From the NCBI GenBank assembly GCA_958296385.1, contig OY282494.1, positions 2,083,537 to 2,147,536 on the forward strand: a DNA stretch of 64,000 nt, written 5' to 3'. A program made the translations under genes and the position numbers. Position 1 is the stretch's first letter; every line of letters begins with the position of its first letter. Below the pieces are notes generated by a model, which was given only the letters and a program-made list of their open reading frames with translations, did not search any database and was not told the DNA's origin. This stretch comes from an uncultured Dehalococcoidia bacterium (lineage in GTDB: Bacteria > Chloroflexota > Dehalococcoidia > Lucifugimonadales > UBA3495). Below, piece by piece: positions 34,936 through 43,243 of this stretch.

Positions 34936-35908
34936 CACAATGCCGGTAGCGGACTGGGTGCAGTTCATCAGCAAAGAGTACCTGGAGTCGTTTATCAAGG
35001 ATGGCGGCGCGTCGGTCAAGTTTGCCATCGCGCCGGAGGAAGTGAACAACGATTTGGCGCTGGCCCTGGCTGAGCAGTCGCAAAATCTCGGCTACACATT
35101 CGTCGAATTCAATGCGGCGCACGCGCGGGCGCATATGCCGCAGGACATTTTCTTTGCCATATCCCGGCAGCTGGATTGGCGGATGCTGGCCCGCCGGGCT
35201 ATCGTTAAGTTGGCGGAGGATAAGGCTTTGCGAGTCGATGGTGTTGACCCGTCGGCGGCCGGCAGCATTTACTACGCTATCGCAACCGCCAATGACCTGG
35301 ATGGCGAATTCGTGTTGCAGGAGTTGAGAATCTCAATACTGGCGGAGGTTGCCAGGAACCGCAAAATGTCCCGGGATTTCAGGATTGCAATGAGCCAATT
35401 GTGCCTGGCTGAGAACAGCGGGCTTAGCGGTGACGACTATATTGGCCAGCCTTTGATTGGCTGGCTGACCGGGGCCAACACCCGCATCAGCAACGTGCGC
35501 CACTTCGGGGTACACACGCCAATCAACCGCACCACGGCCCGCCATTTTATGGAGTCGGCCTTTTACTGGATTCGTTACGCCGGCTATGCGGGGGTGCTGG
35601 CGCTGCTGGACAACACGCGGGTTACCCGCGCCCGCAATCCCCGTGACGGCTCCCGGCATTACACCAAAGCAATGGTGATTGACCACTACGAACTGCTGCG
35701 CGAGCTGATTGACAGCACCGACCGGCTCAGCGGCACGCTGGTAGTAGTCGCCAGCAACGCTGATTTTCTGGACGAGGATTCCCGTTCCCGCGGCTTTGGC
35801 GCTTACGAGGCGCTAATGACGCGGGTAATGAACGACGTCCGGGACAAAAATCTGGTCAACCCAATGGCGTCGCTAGTGCGCCTATCTGATGTGGAGGCAC
35901 CGCTATGA
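34928..35908 (+). CDS. Degenerate P-loop ATPase-like protein (BrxC/BrxD-type pseudo-ATPase)
   Basis: The 326-residue protein starts MDNTMPVADWVQFISKEYL. Residues 30-75 (VKFAIAPEEVNNDLALALAE, then NLGYTFVEFNAA) have the strand-loop-helix-strand layout of the Walker A region of the next gene's product but without GxxGSGKS. A later LALLDNTRVTR stands where Walker B is expected, without the DE pair. So it appears to be an inactive ATPase partner. GGAGG is before the ATG at 34928. The alignment was made by eye and should be tested by structure prediction. Confidence 0.6.
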   Translation: MDNTMPVADWVQFISKEYLESFIKDGGASVKFAIAPEEVNNDLALALAEQSQNLGYTFVEFNAAHARAHMPQDIFFAISRQLDWRMLARRAIVKLAEDKALRVDGVDPSAAGSIYYAIATANDLDGEFVLQELRISILAEVARNRKMSRDFRIAMSQLCLAENSGLSGDDYIGQPLIGWLTGANTRISNVRHFGVHTPINRTTARHFMESAFYWIRYAGYAGVLALLDNTRVTRARNPRDGSRHYTKAMVIDHYELLRELIDSTDRLSGTLVVVASNADFLDEDSRSRGFGAYEALMTRVMNDVRDKNLVNPMASLVRLSDVEAPL

Positions 35909-37170
35909 CTTTGTCCACAAACCAACTAGACTCGTTCCGGTGCCGGCAGGCTCTGGAGGCGCTGCGGAACGGCGTCCCCAATCAGGCGGCGGTGGAAATC
36001 CTGGGCTGCAATCGCCCCGAAGTTGAAAGCCGGTTTGACGACCTGTTGTTGCAGGCCATTGCTGCGGATACGTCGTCGCAGGGCACCCTGGGGATGCTGG
36101 TGTCCGGGGACTTCGGTTCGGGTAAATCCCATCTGCTTTCCTATATGGAGAACCGGGCTTTGTCCGCCGGGTTTGCGTGCAGTCGGGTAGCCATCAGCAA
36201 AGAAACCCCGCTGTACGACTTGGGGCGAGTATTCGTATCGGCCATCCAGCACGCACGGCTGCCAGGACGCACCGGCCAGTTGATGGAGGAAATCAGCGAC
36301 AAAATCAACGCGCCAACCCCGGAGTATGACCGATTCTCCCGGTGGTTAAATGTCGAGGAGAACGGCTTGCACTCGTATTTCCCGGCGACGATGCTGATTT
36401 ACGAACGCCTCAATGATGTTACGCTGCGCAGCGAGATTGAATCCTTTTGGGCCGGCGATGCCATCCGGGCGGCGCGAGTGCGGGAGGGCTTGCGCTTTAT
36501 CAGCCAGCAGGGCAGTTTCAACTTCCGCGCGCCCCGAAACGCCGACTTGCCGCCCCAGCGACTGCGCTTTGCCACCGAATTGATCAAAGGCGCCGGCTAC
36601 AAGGGGTGGGTGGTGCTGATTGACGAGCTGGAACTGGTGGGCAAATACAGCCTGCTGCAACGGGCCCGGTCTTACGCCGAACTGGCCCGCTGGCTGGGCA
36701 AAACCACCGACGAGCAGTATCCCGGTCTGATTGTAGTCGGTACGGTAACCCAGGGCTTTGAGGCCGAAGTTCTCGGTTCCTTTGGAAAAAATGACCGGGA
36801 AGTTGCCCCCAACCGGCTCCGGGAACGCAGCGATACGCTGCTGGCAGCACGGGCCGATGCCGCCATCCGGGCCCTGGAAAGCGAACCCATCCAACTGCCG
36901 CCGCCCAGCGAAACCGAGCTGAGCGACACGCTGGCAAAGCTGCGGCTGCTCTATCAGCAAGCGTATGGCTGGGATGCGCCCGCCCCGGTTCCGGAATCGG
37001 GCGGGGCCGCTTACCGCAACACCATGCGCTACAAAGTGCGCGCCTGCATCAACGAATGGGACTTGCGACGGCTCTACCCCGACGCGCAACCGGAAACCGA
37101 GGGACAAGAGTTTGAGCATCGGTACGAAGAACTGCGGGAGATGGAAGAGGAAGTTAAAGACAACGAATAG
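35905..37170 (+). CDS. BrxC/BrxD-like (DUF2791) P-loop ATPase
   Basis: The 421-residue ATPase has Walker A GDFGSGKS (residues 69-76), followed by AGFACSRVAISKETPLYDLG, and Walker B VVLIDELE near residue 234, then a sensor-like VVGTVTQGF. This layout matches the ATP-binding family that includes BREX BrxC/BrxD (DUF2791-type), proteins found almost only in phage-defence loci. No other BREX component (PglZ, PglX, BrxL, helicase) is near. Its start overlaps the previous stop as ATGA. A chimeric scar follows immediately after its stop. Confidence 0.75.
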   Translation: MTLSTNQLDSFRCRQALEALRNGVPNQAAVEILGCNRPEVESRFDDLLLQAIAADTSSQGTLGMLVSGDFGSGKSHLLSYMENRALSAGFACSRVAISKETPLYDLGRVFVSAIQHARLPGRTGQLMEEISDKINAPTPEYDRFSRWLNVEENGLHSYFPATMLIYERLNDVTLRSEIESFWAGDAIRAARVREGLRFISQQGSFNFRAPRNADLPPQRLRFATELIKGAGYKGWVVLIDELELVGKYSLLQRARSYAELARWLGKTTDEQYPGLIVVGTVTQGFEAEVLGSFGKNDREVAPNRLRERSDTLLAARADAAIRALESEPIQLPPPSETELSDTLAKLRLLYQQAYGWDAPAPVPESGGAAYRNTMRYKVRACINEWDLRRLYPDAQPETEGQEFEHRYEELREMEEEVKDNE

Positions 37171-37284
37171 CCCGGCGATGCCCGCATTTTCATCTTGACG
37201 ACGGCAACGGTTGCCGACTACGCTATTGAGCGGGCAATGAAAGCCGGCAGCGTCGCCGCAGCGTGATTATGAACTTCGAGAGGT
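37171..37284 (+). pseudogene. Chimeric scar: DUF3800 fragment joined to ADH 3' end
   Basis: Codons from 37171 to 37236 read PGDARIFILTTATVADYAIER, cut here; they match PGATRYFILTTVTVADDAIER of the DUF3800 gene at 40226. From 37237 to 37284 the sequence instead matches the end of the alcohol dehydrogenase gene (33992-34048), with one base lost and several substitutions. Two unrelated gene fragments are therefore fused between the ATPase module and mcrB. This is a recombination record, not a working gene. Confidence 0.75.
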
Positions 37285-37291
37285 GAATCAG

Positions 37292-39025
37292 ATGAGTTCC
37301 AGACGAACCGAGCCGGGCGTTGGGCGCGTGTACGATTCCGCCGCAGCGTGGGTAGAACACGCGCTGCGGCAGGACTCCTCGCTTTTTACGCCGGGCGTGC
37401 CAATCTGGTCCAGTCATTGGCTTGCGGAACTCCGCCGGCGGTTTTGGGAAAATCCGGATAACGTCGGGAGCGGTTTCCTAGACAGACTGCGAGAGCAACT
37501 AGTTGGTAGCCCGCCCGAAGTGTTTCAACTGATGGGCGAGCTACTATACTTCCATTTGCTGATTCCCAACAATCGTGCTATTAGTAGCAAGACAAAACAG
37601 AACCACATCGAGCGTGTGCTTACGGGAGCGCCGTCCGTGGTAATCCCGCCGGCCCTCGTGGCCGGCCTCGCGCCAGGCATTATCAATCCGGGACGGATTT
37701 ACACCGGAGACCGTGAGTTTCAGTTCGGATACCTTATCGAGTTTGTTCAACAGTGGAAGGAACAAGATGCGGAAGAGCAGGATCGGCTGCTGGCTGACCC
37801 TTGGGGGTTCAAAAATTTCGCGACAGAGATCAAATTCCGGAGTTCATTAATGCAAAGAGGTGGCGGCGTTTCCAGCGCACAACGGGAAGCCTTGCTCCAT
37901 CTCGTTTTTCCCGACACCTTTGAGGGGATAGTCTCAATCCGTCACAAAGAAACGATTGCCGACAGGTTTGCAGAGTTAATAATGGACGAGCCAGCAGATG
38001 ACATTGACCGGAGGTTGGCACAAATTCGGCCGGCATTTGAGGCGAACTATGGTGTCGAAGATTCTAGCTACTACCGCAATGATGTCCGTGTGGAGTGGGA
38101 CCCCAACTTTGTGCCACTATTGCCTACCGACTTGGAAGAGTTAGCCGATGAACTGCTGTGGGATGCCGGCGAGCTGGAAAAGATATTTGACGGGTTGGAG
38201 GACAAACGACAGGTAATCTTTCAAGGGCCGCCGGGCACCGGCAAGACTTACGCGGCCCGGCGTATCGCCGATTGGTACTGCGGCCAAGACGGCGACTATC
38301 GGATTGTGCAGTTCCATCCCTCGTATGCTTACGAGGATTTCATACAGGGATTCCGTCCCACGCTTACCGACGACGGCCAAGCCGGGTTCACGCTCACCGA
38401 TGGCCCGTTGCTGCAAATGGCAAAGCAGGCCGAGGCCAACCCGGATGCCACCTACATCCTCATCATCGACGAAATCAACCGGGGCAACGTGTCCAAAACT
38501 CTCGGCGAACTGTACTTTCTGCTGGAGTATCGGGATGAGGAGATAACCCTCCAGTACAGCAGCGAATCGTTCCGTCTGCCAAAAAATCTCTGGTTTATCG
38601 GCACGATGAACACCACCGACCGTTCTATTGCCCTGGTGGACGCGGCTTTGCGCCGCCGGTTCTACTTCTTTAACTTTTTCCCCGACCAGCCCCCGGTTCA
38701 AGGACTGCTACGCCGCTGGCTGCGACGGGAGAATCCTGATGCGGAATGGGTTGCCGACCTCGTTGATTTGGCGAATGGCCAGCTGAACGACCGGCAGTTG
38801 GGCATCGGGCCAAGTTACTTTATGCGGGAAGACCTGTACGAGTACTGGGCGCGCTTTATCTGGGAACAGTCGGTGCTGCCCTACATTGCGGAGCATTTCT
38901 TTGGCGAAGAGGACAGGCTCAAGGAATTCGCCTACGACGAATTGCAGTCAAAGCTGAACGTGCAACGGCCAACCCCGGATGCCGGTGACCGGATTGAGGC
39001 GGACGACGGGGATGCGACTGCTTGA
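37292..39025 (+). CDS. mcrB: McrB-like AAA+ GTPase/ATPase subunit
   Basis: The 577-residue protein has an N-terminal region of about 290 residues (SHWLAELRRRFWENPDNVGS region) that probably recognises DNA, and a C-terminal McrB AAA+ domain: Walker A GPPGTGKT (about 312-319), IQGFRPTLTDDG, Walker B YILIIDEINRGN (near 390) and IGTMNTTDRSIALVDAALRRRF (split motif). McrB motors drive McrC cleavage of modified DNA. The start at ATG 37292 follows GAGAGGTGA; the GTG at 37283 is less likely. It overlaps mcrC by 14 bases. Confidence 0.9.
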   Translation: MSSRRTEPGVGRVYDSAAAWVEHALRQDSSLFTPGVPIWSSHWLAELRRRFWENPDNVGSGFLDRLREQLVGSPPEVFQLMGELLYFHLLIPNNRAISSKTKQNHIERVLTGAPSVVIPPALVAGLAPGIINPGRIYTGDREFQFGYLIEFVQQWKEQDAEEQDRLLADPWGFKNFATEIKFRSSLMQRGGGVSSAQREALLHLVFPDTFEGIVSIRHKETIADRFAELIMDEPADDIDRRLAQIRPAFEANYGVEDSSYYRNDVRVEWDPNFVPLLPTDLEELADELLWDAGELEKIFDGLEDKRQVIFQGPPGTGKTYAARRIADWYCGQDGDYRIVQFHPSYAYEDFIQGFRPTLTDDGQAGFTLTDGPLLQMAKQAEANPDATYILIIDEINRGNVSKTLGELYFLLEYRDEEITLQYSSESFRLPKNLWFIGTMNTTDRSIALVDAALRRRFYFFNFFPDQPPVQGLLRRWLRRENPDAEWVADLVDLANGQLNDRQLGIGPSYFMREDLYEYWARFIWEQSVLPYIAEHFFGEEDRLKEFAYDELQSKLNVQRPTPDAGDRIEADDGDATA

Positions 39026-40220
39026 ACTGACCGAGTATGAACCGCATCGCTGGTCGGCTCCCCTTGACGCAAGCCTGTGGCAAGCGCTGGACAGAGCTCG
39101 CGTTGAGGTTAGGGCCGCCGCCGGTGCGGATAGCGGGTATGTCCTGACGCCGACGTCATACGTCGGCGCCGTCAATGTCGGCGATCTATCCGTAGTAATC
39201 CGGCCCAAAATACCCATTGACCGGGTGATGTTCCTGATGACTTACGCCCTTGCCCCCCGGCACTGGTGGCAAGATTGGGTAGAGCTGGCCCGGCACGATG
39301 ACATTCTGGAGGCGATTGCGATGTCTTTCGCGCTCCGCACCCGGCAGGCCATCCGGCGGGGGCTGCTGCGGGATTACCGGCGGGAGGAGGACGCCCTGAC
39401 CACCGTGCGCGGCCGCATCCGTTTTGGCGACCAGATGGGGCGCCGGTTCGGTATCCCCCTGCCCATTGAGGTTGCCTACGACGAATATACCGAGGACATC
39501 GCAAAGAACCGCCTGCTCAAAACGGCTATTCACCGGCTGGGCCACGCCTTTATCCGCTCGGCGGCCACCAAACAGCAAGTGCGCCGCCTCTGGCCCGCCT
39601 TTGATATGGTAAATCTGGGACAGTACAGCCGGGGAGCGACGCCCGATGTCACCTATACCCGGCTGGACGAACACTATCGCCCGGCAGTGGAGCTGGCGCG
39701 GCTAATCATCGCAAACTCCACCCTGGAACTCAGCGGCGGCAAAGTAGCCGGCGCCGCCCTGCTCATTGATATGAACCTGGTATTTGAGAAGTTTCTCTAT
39801 GTTGCGCTGGGGGAGGCCCTCGGCCTTTCCGCCACGCAATGGAAACACGAAGCTAGGCTTACCCTGGACGCCGGCCGGCGCATCCGGATGTACCCGGATT
39901 TGTCCTGGTGGCCGGCCGGCGGCGCATTGCCGCGCTTCGTGGGGGATGCCAAGTATAAAAGGCTGTCGCATCAAGGGTTCCAGCACGCCGACATCTACCA
40001 GATGCTGGCCTACTGCACGGCGGCCAACCTGCCATCGGGCCTGCTAATCTACGCGCAAGGCGAGGACGAACCCGTCCGGCACAAAATTAACCACGCCGGC
40101 AAAACGATAGAAGTAGCCAGCCTTGACCTGCAAGGCCAGCCGGAGCACATCCTGGCCGAAGTGCGCCAGCTTGCGGAATTGGTCAAGGCCCATGCCAGCG
40201 CGCCGTTGCCCAACGAGTAG
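39012..40220 (+). CDS. mcrC: McrC-like endonuclease subunit
   Basis: The 402-residue protein has the McrC N-terminal domain (SYVGAVNVGDLSVVIRPKI) and a PD-(D/E)xK nuclease core: YPDLSWW near 294-300 and GDAKYKR near 310-316, followed by HADIYQMLAY. Together with McrB it forms a modification-dependent restriction system. The ATG at 39012 lies inside the end of mcrB. A DUF3800 gene follows 5 bases after the stop, so it belongs to the same unit. Confidence 0.9.
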   Translation: MRLLELTEYEPHRWSAPLDASLWQALDRARVEVRAAAGADSGYVLTPTSYVGAVNVGDLSVVIRPKIPIDRVMFLMTYALAPRHWWQDWVELARHDDILEAIAMSFALRTRQAIRRGLLRDYRREEDALTTVRGRIRFGDQMGRRFGIPLPIEVAYDEYTEDIAKNRLLKTAIHRLGHAFIRSAATKQQVRRLWPAFDMVNLGQYSRGATPDVTYTRLDEHYRPAVELARLIIANSTLELSGGKVAGAALLIDMNLVFEKFLYVALGEALGLSATQWKHEARLTLDAGRRIRMYPDLSWWPAGGALPRFVGDAKYKRLSHQGFQHADIYQMLAYCTAANLPSGLLIYAQGEDEPVRHKINHAGKTIEVASLDLQGQPEHILAEVRQLAELVKAHASAPLPNE

Positions 40221-40225
40221 CCCGG

Positions 40226-40888
40226 ATGCGCAGTTACATCTACGCCGATGAATCCGGCAACTTTGATTTCAGCGATGGGCCGGGGGCTACCCGCTATTTC
40301 ATTTTGACTACGGTAACGGTTGCCGACGATGCTATTGAGCGGGATTTGCAGGAATTACGGCGCGAACTGGCCTGGGAGGGCGAGCCGCTAGCCGCCGGCT
40401 TTCACGCCACTAACGACAAACAACGCGTGCGTGATAGGGTATTTGCCGCCATCAGTCGGCACGATTTCCGGGTGGACGCTACCATTTTGGAAAAGCGTAA
40501 AATCAATCCCGCTCGGCGCACACCGGAAAGGTTATACGGCCTAGCCTGGTACTCCCATTTGTCCAGTCTGGCTCATCTGTTGGCACGAGAATCAAACGAG
40601 TTGCTGGTGATAGCGGCCGCTATTGGCACCAATGACGTGCGCTCCAATTTTCATGCGACGGTTGGCGCTATCGCGAGAGCAATCGCTCCCACCGCAACTA
40701 TGCGGGCAGAAATATGGGGGGCGGCATCCAGCCCGTTGTTGCAGGCTGCCGACTATTGCGCCTGGGCGCTGCAACGGAAATGGGAACGCGAACCTTCCGA
40801 TACTCGTTCGTATGACCTTATCCAAGACAGGATAGCGTCGGAGTTTGACGTGCTCAGGGGAAGCATCATTAATCCTCCAGAGCACTAA
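40226..40888 (+). CDS. DUF3800 protein, defence-island associated
   Basis: The 220-residue protein opens with YIYADESGNF (Asp8, Glu9) and has a C-terminal LLQAADYCAWALQRKWE. These acidic positions are typical of DUF3800, which has an RNase H-like fold and is common in defence loci and beside toxins. The exact activity is unknown. Two partial relatives lie nearby: an internal fragment at 37171 and a C-terminal remnant at 41039, so this gene family has moved or been copied at the borders of the island. Confidence 0.82.
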   Translation: MRSYIYADESGNFDFSDGPGATRYFILTTVTVADDAIERDLQELRRELAWEGEPLAAGFHATNDKQRVRDRVFAAISRHDFRVDATILEKRKINPARRTPERLYGLAWYSHLSSLAHLLARESNELLVIAAAIGTNDVRSNFHATVGAIARAIAPTATMRAEIWGAASSPLLQAADYCAWALQRKWEREPSDTRSYDLIQDRIASEFDVLRGSIINPPEH

Positions 40889-41038
40889 AACGAGCCGGCT
40901 ATCCGATTTTTGCGAGAGTGGCCAACTCTCATCGGAAGAGGCCCCGGGCCTCTTGTCACCAGCTCACCTAACGATAACAGCGTACTGCTACCAGCGGTTT
41001 CTGTCAAGTATAGTAGGGCCACCCGAAACGATTATTAA

Positions 41039-41140
41039 CGGGAACGCGCTGATGCCCTCGCTTACGCCGCAATTGCAAACAGGATCGTGTCGGAATTTGA
41101 CGTGTTCCGGGGTAGGGCCGTCAATCTCACTGGTCATTAA
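41039..41140 (+). pseudogene. C-terminal remnant of a second DUF3800 gene
   Basis: The 33 codons before the TAA at 41138 read RERADALAYAAIANRI, VSEFDVFRG and RAVNLTGH. They align with the end of the intact DUF3800 protein (EREPSDTRSYDLIQDRI, ASEFDVLRG, SIINPPEH). About half the residues agree, so it came from a diverged paralogue, not a fresh copy. The rest of that gene is gone. Confidence 0.7.
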
Positions 41141-41261
41141 AGCGAGCCGGCTATCCGATTTTTGGCGAGAGTGGCCTGCTCTCATCGGAAGAGGCCCCGG
41201 GCCTCTTGTCACCAGCTCATTCAACACGATTAACGTACTACTGCCGGCGGGTTGCGTCAAG

Positions 41262-41267
41262 TATAAT
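41262..41267 (+). promoter_or_regulatory. -10 box TATAAT upstream of selB
   Basis: A perfect TATAAT lies 81 bases before the selB start, inside the right end of the tandem duplication; the matching site in the left copy is TATAGT. No good -35 box is seen at the usual distance. Confidence 0.45.
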
Positions 41268-41347
41268 GCGGCCATCGCATCGGCATCGGCATCGTTATCG
41301 CCGCTGGCTTGCTTTGGCTGTTACGCTTGGTTTGGGTTGAGTTTGCT

Positions 41348-43213
41348 ATGTTTGTTATTGGTACTGCCGGTCATGTTGACCACGGCAAATCTACTTTGGT
41401 TAAGGCTTTGACTGACATTGACCCTGACCGGCTCCCGGAGGAGAAGGAGCGGGAGATGACGGTTGATTTGGGGTTTGCGTGGATGACGCTGCCCAGCGGG
41501 CGGGAGGTTAGCATTGTTGACGTGCCGGGGCACGAGCGGTTTATCAAGAATATGCTGGCCGGCGTGGGGGCTATTGACCTGGCTTTGCTGATTGTGGCGG
41601 CTGATGAGAGCGTGATGCCGCAGACGCTGGAGCATCTGGCTATCCTTGACTTGCTGCGTATCCGGCGGGGGCTGGTTGTCGTTACCAAGGCTGATTTGGT
41701 GGACGATGAGCTGGTGCAGCTGGTTATGGCGGAGGTGGAGGATGCGCTGGTGGATACGTCTTTTGCCGGCTGTCGGATGATTGCCGTTTCCGCTTATACC
41801 GGGCAGGGGCTGGATGAGCTGAAAGGGGCGATTGACGGCATCCTGGACGATACCGAAACGCGCCGGGATTTGGGGCGGCCCCGCCTGCCCATCGACCGCA
41901 GTTTCACCGTCAGCGGCTTTGGCACCGTCGTTACCGGCACGCTCATCGACGGCGCAATGGCGGTGGGGCAGCAGGTGGAGCTGTCCCCGTCGGGCGTGTC
42001 GGCGCGGATTCGCGGGTTGCAGAGTCATAAATCCCGGATGGACGCCAGCGCGCCCGGCGTCCGTCTGGCGCTGAACCTGTCCGGCATCTCCCGGGATGAC
42101 GTGATGCGGGGCGAAGTGCTGACTAATCCCGGCTGGCTGCAAGCGTCGCGCCGGGTTGACGCACGCCTGCGGATGGTGCGGGGCGCCCCTCATGCGCTGA
42201 AGCACAACGAGGGGGTGACGTTCCATCTCTTTACCAGCGAAACTACCGGGCGGGTGCGGCTGCTGGACGCGGACCGGCTGCCGCCGGGCGCCGAGGGGTG
42301 GGTGCAAATCCTGCTGGATGACCCGGTGCCGATGGTGAAAGGGGACTTTTTCGTGCTGCGTTCCTCTGAGGACACGCTGGGCGGCGGGCAAGTCGCCGAC
42401 CCCAGCCCCCGGCGGCGGCACCGCCGGTTTGCCGCCGACGTGCTGGAACGCCTTACCACGCTGGACGCCGGCGCCGACGAGGACGTTATCATCACGCTGG
42501 CCGACCAGCTGGGGCCGTGCAGCGTGCGCACGCTGTCGCAGCGTTCCAATCTGTCGGAGGCCGAGGTGCTGGAACGGCTGGCGGAGCTGACGGCGCAGGG
42601 GGAAACGGTGGCGCTGGGCGAGTTGGGCGCGTCGGCGGATGCGGTGGTCTATTCCCGCCGGGGGTGGGACATCGTGCGGAATCAGGCGCAGGTTGCCTTG
42701 CAAACTTATCATAATCAGTACCCGCTGCGCCGGGGGGCGCCGCCGCAGGAGCTGCGCAGCCGGCTGAAACTGCCGCAGGCGGTGTACGTCCGGGCCGCCG
42801 CCCGGCTGGGCGACGAGGGGGTTGTGCTGGACGACGGCGGGCTGGTCAAGACGCCGGAGCATCGGGTGGAGTTGAGCGACGGGCAGCAGGCGGCCGCCGC
42901 TAAATACCTGCGGGCGCTGGCCGACGAACCCTGGTCGCCGCCAACGGATTGGCCAATTGACGCCGAACTGCTGAACTACCTGCAAGACCGGGGGGACGTG
43001 GTGAAAGTCAACGAAACGGTGGTGTTCACGACGGCGGCCTATCAGGATATGGCGGCACAGGTGGTCAAGCATCTGGAGGCCAACGCCAGCGTTACCGTAG
43101 CGGACGCCCGCACCATCTTTGGGACGAGTCGCAAGTACGTGCTGCCGCTGCTGGAATACCTGGACCAGCAGCGCATCACGCGCCGGGTGGGCGATGAGCG
43201 GGTGCTGCGCTGA
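41348..43213 (+). CDS. selB: Selenocysteine-specific elongation factor SelB
   Basis: The 621-residue protein starts MFVIGTAGHVDHGKSTL. It has EF-Tu-like GTPase motifs (GHVDHGKS at 8-15, DVPGHERF, TKAD), the SelB-type TVDLGFAW switch region, beta-barrel domains (FGTVVTGTLIDG) and a C-terminal set of winged-helix domains ending RKYVLPLLEYLDQQRITRRVG. SelB brings Sec-tRNA to UGA codons marked by a SECIS hairpin. Its presence implies selA, selC and selD elsewhere in the genome. ATG at 41348 is chosen because the upstream extension is not conserved in type. The Shine-Dalgarno is weak. Confidence 0.95.
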   Translation: MFVIGTAGHVDHGKSTLVKALTDIDPDRLPEEKEREMTVDLGFAWMTLPSGREVSIVDVPGHERFIKNMLAGVGAIDLALLIVAADESVMPQTLEHLAILDLLRIRRGLVVVTKADLVDDELVQLVMAEVEDALVDTSFAGCRMIAVSAYTGQGLDELKGAIDGILDDTETRRDLGRPRLPIDRSFTVSGFGTVVTGTLIDGAMAVGQQVELSPSGVSARIRGLQSHKSRMDASAPGVRLALNLSGISRDDVMRGEVLTNPGWLQASRRVDARLRMVRGAPHALKHNEGVTFHLFTSETTGRVRLLDADRLPPGAEGWVQILLDDPVPMVKGDFFVLRSSEDTLGGGQVADPSPRRRHRRFAADVLERLTTLDAGADEDVIITLADQLGPCSVRTLSQRSNLSEAEVLERLAELTAQGETVALGELGASADAVVYSRRGWDIVRNQAQVALQTYHNQYPLRRGAPPQELRSRLKLPQAVYVRAAARLGDEGVVLDDGGLVKTPEHRVELSDGQQAAAAKYLRALADEPWSPPTDWPIDAELLNYLQDRGDVVKVNETVVFTTAAYQDMAAQVVKHLEANASVTVADARTIFGTSRKYVLPLLEYLDQQRITRRVGDERVLR

Positions 43214-43243
43214 TGCGCTCCGTCAGCACGTCGGCACGTCATT

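Larger units (their letters stand above)
40826..41272. repeat. Tandem duplication spanning the end of DUF3800 and its downstream DNA
   Basis: About 195 bases at 40826-41020 are repeated at 41079-41272. Shared parts are GAGCCGGCTATCCGATTTTT, a GAGAGT/ACTCTC hairpin, and the hairpin AAGAGGCC-CCG-GGCCTCTT at 40936-40954 and about 41189-41207. Both copies end in CAAGTATA(G/A)T. The first hairpin could end the mcrBC transcript. This space of about 460 bases before selB holds no intact gene. Confidence 0.75.

Noticed and set aside
40889-41347. tRNA-Sec (selC) in the gap before selB
   Set aside because: The hairpins there do not form a cloverleaf and no TCA anticodon arm with a long acceptor stem is present; they belong to the tandem duplication.
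41321-43072. A 583-codon minus-strand frame opposite selB
   Set aside because: It mirrors the third-position bias of selB, has low-complexity composition and no start signal.
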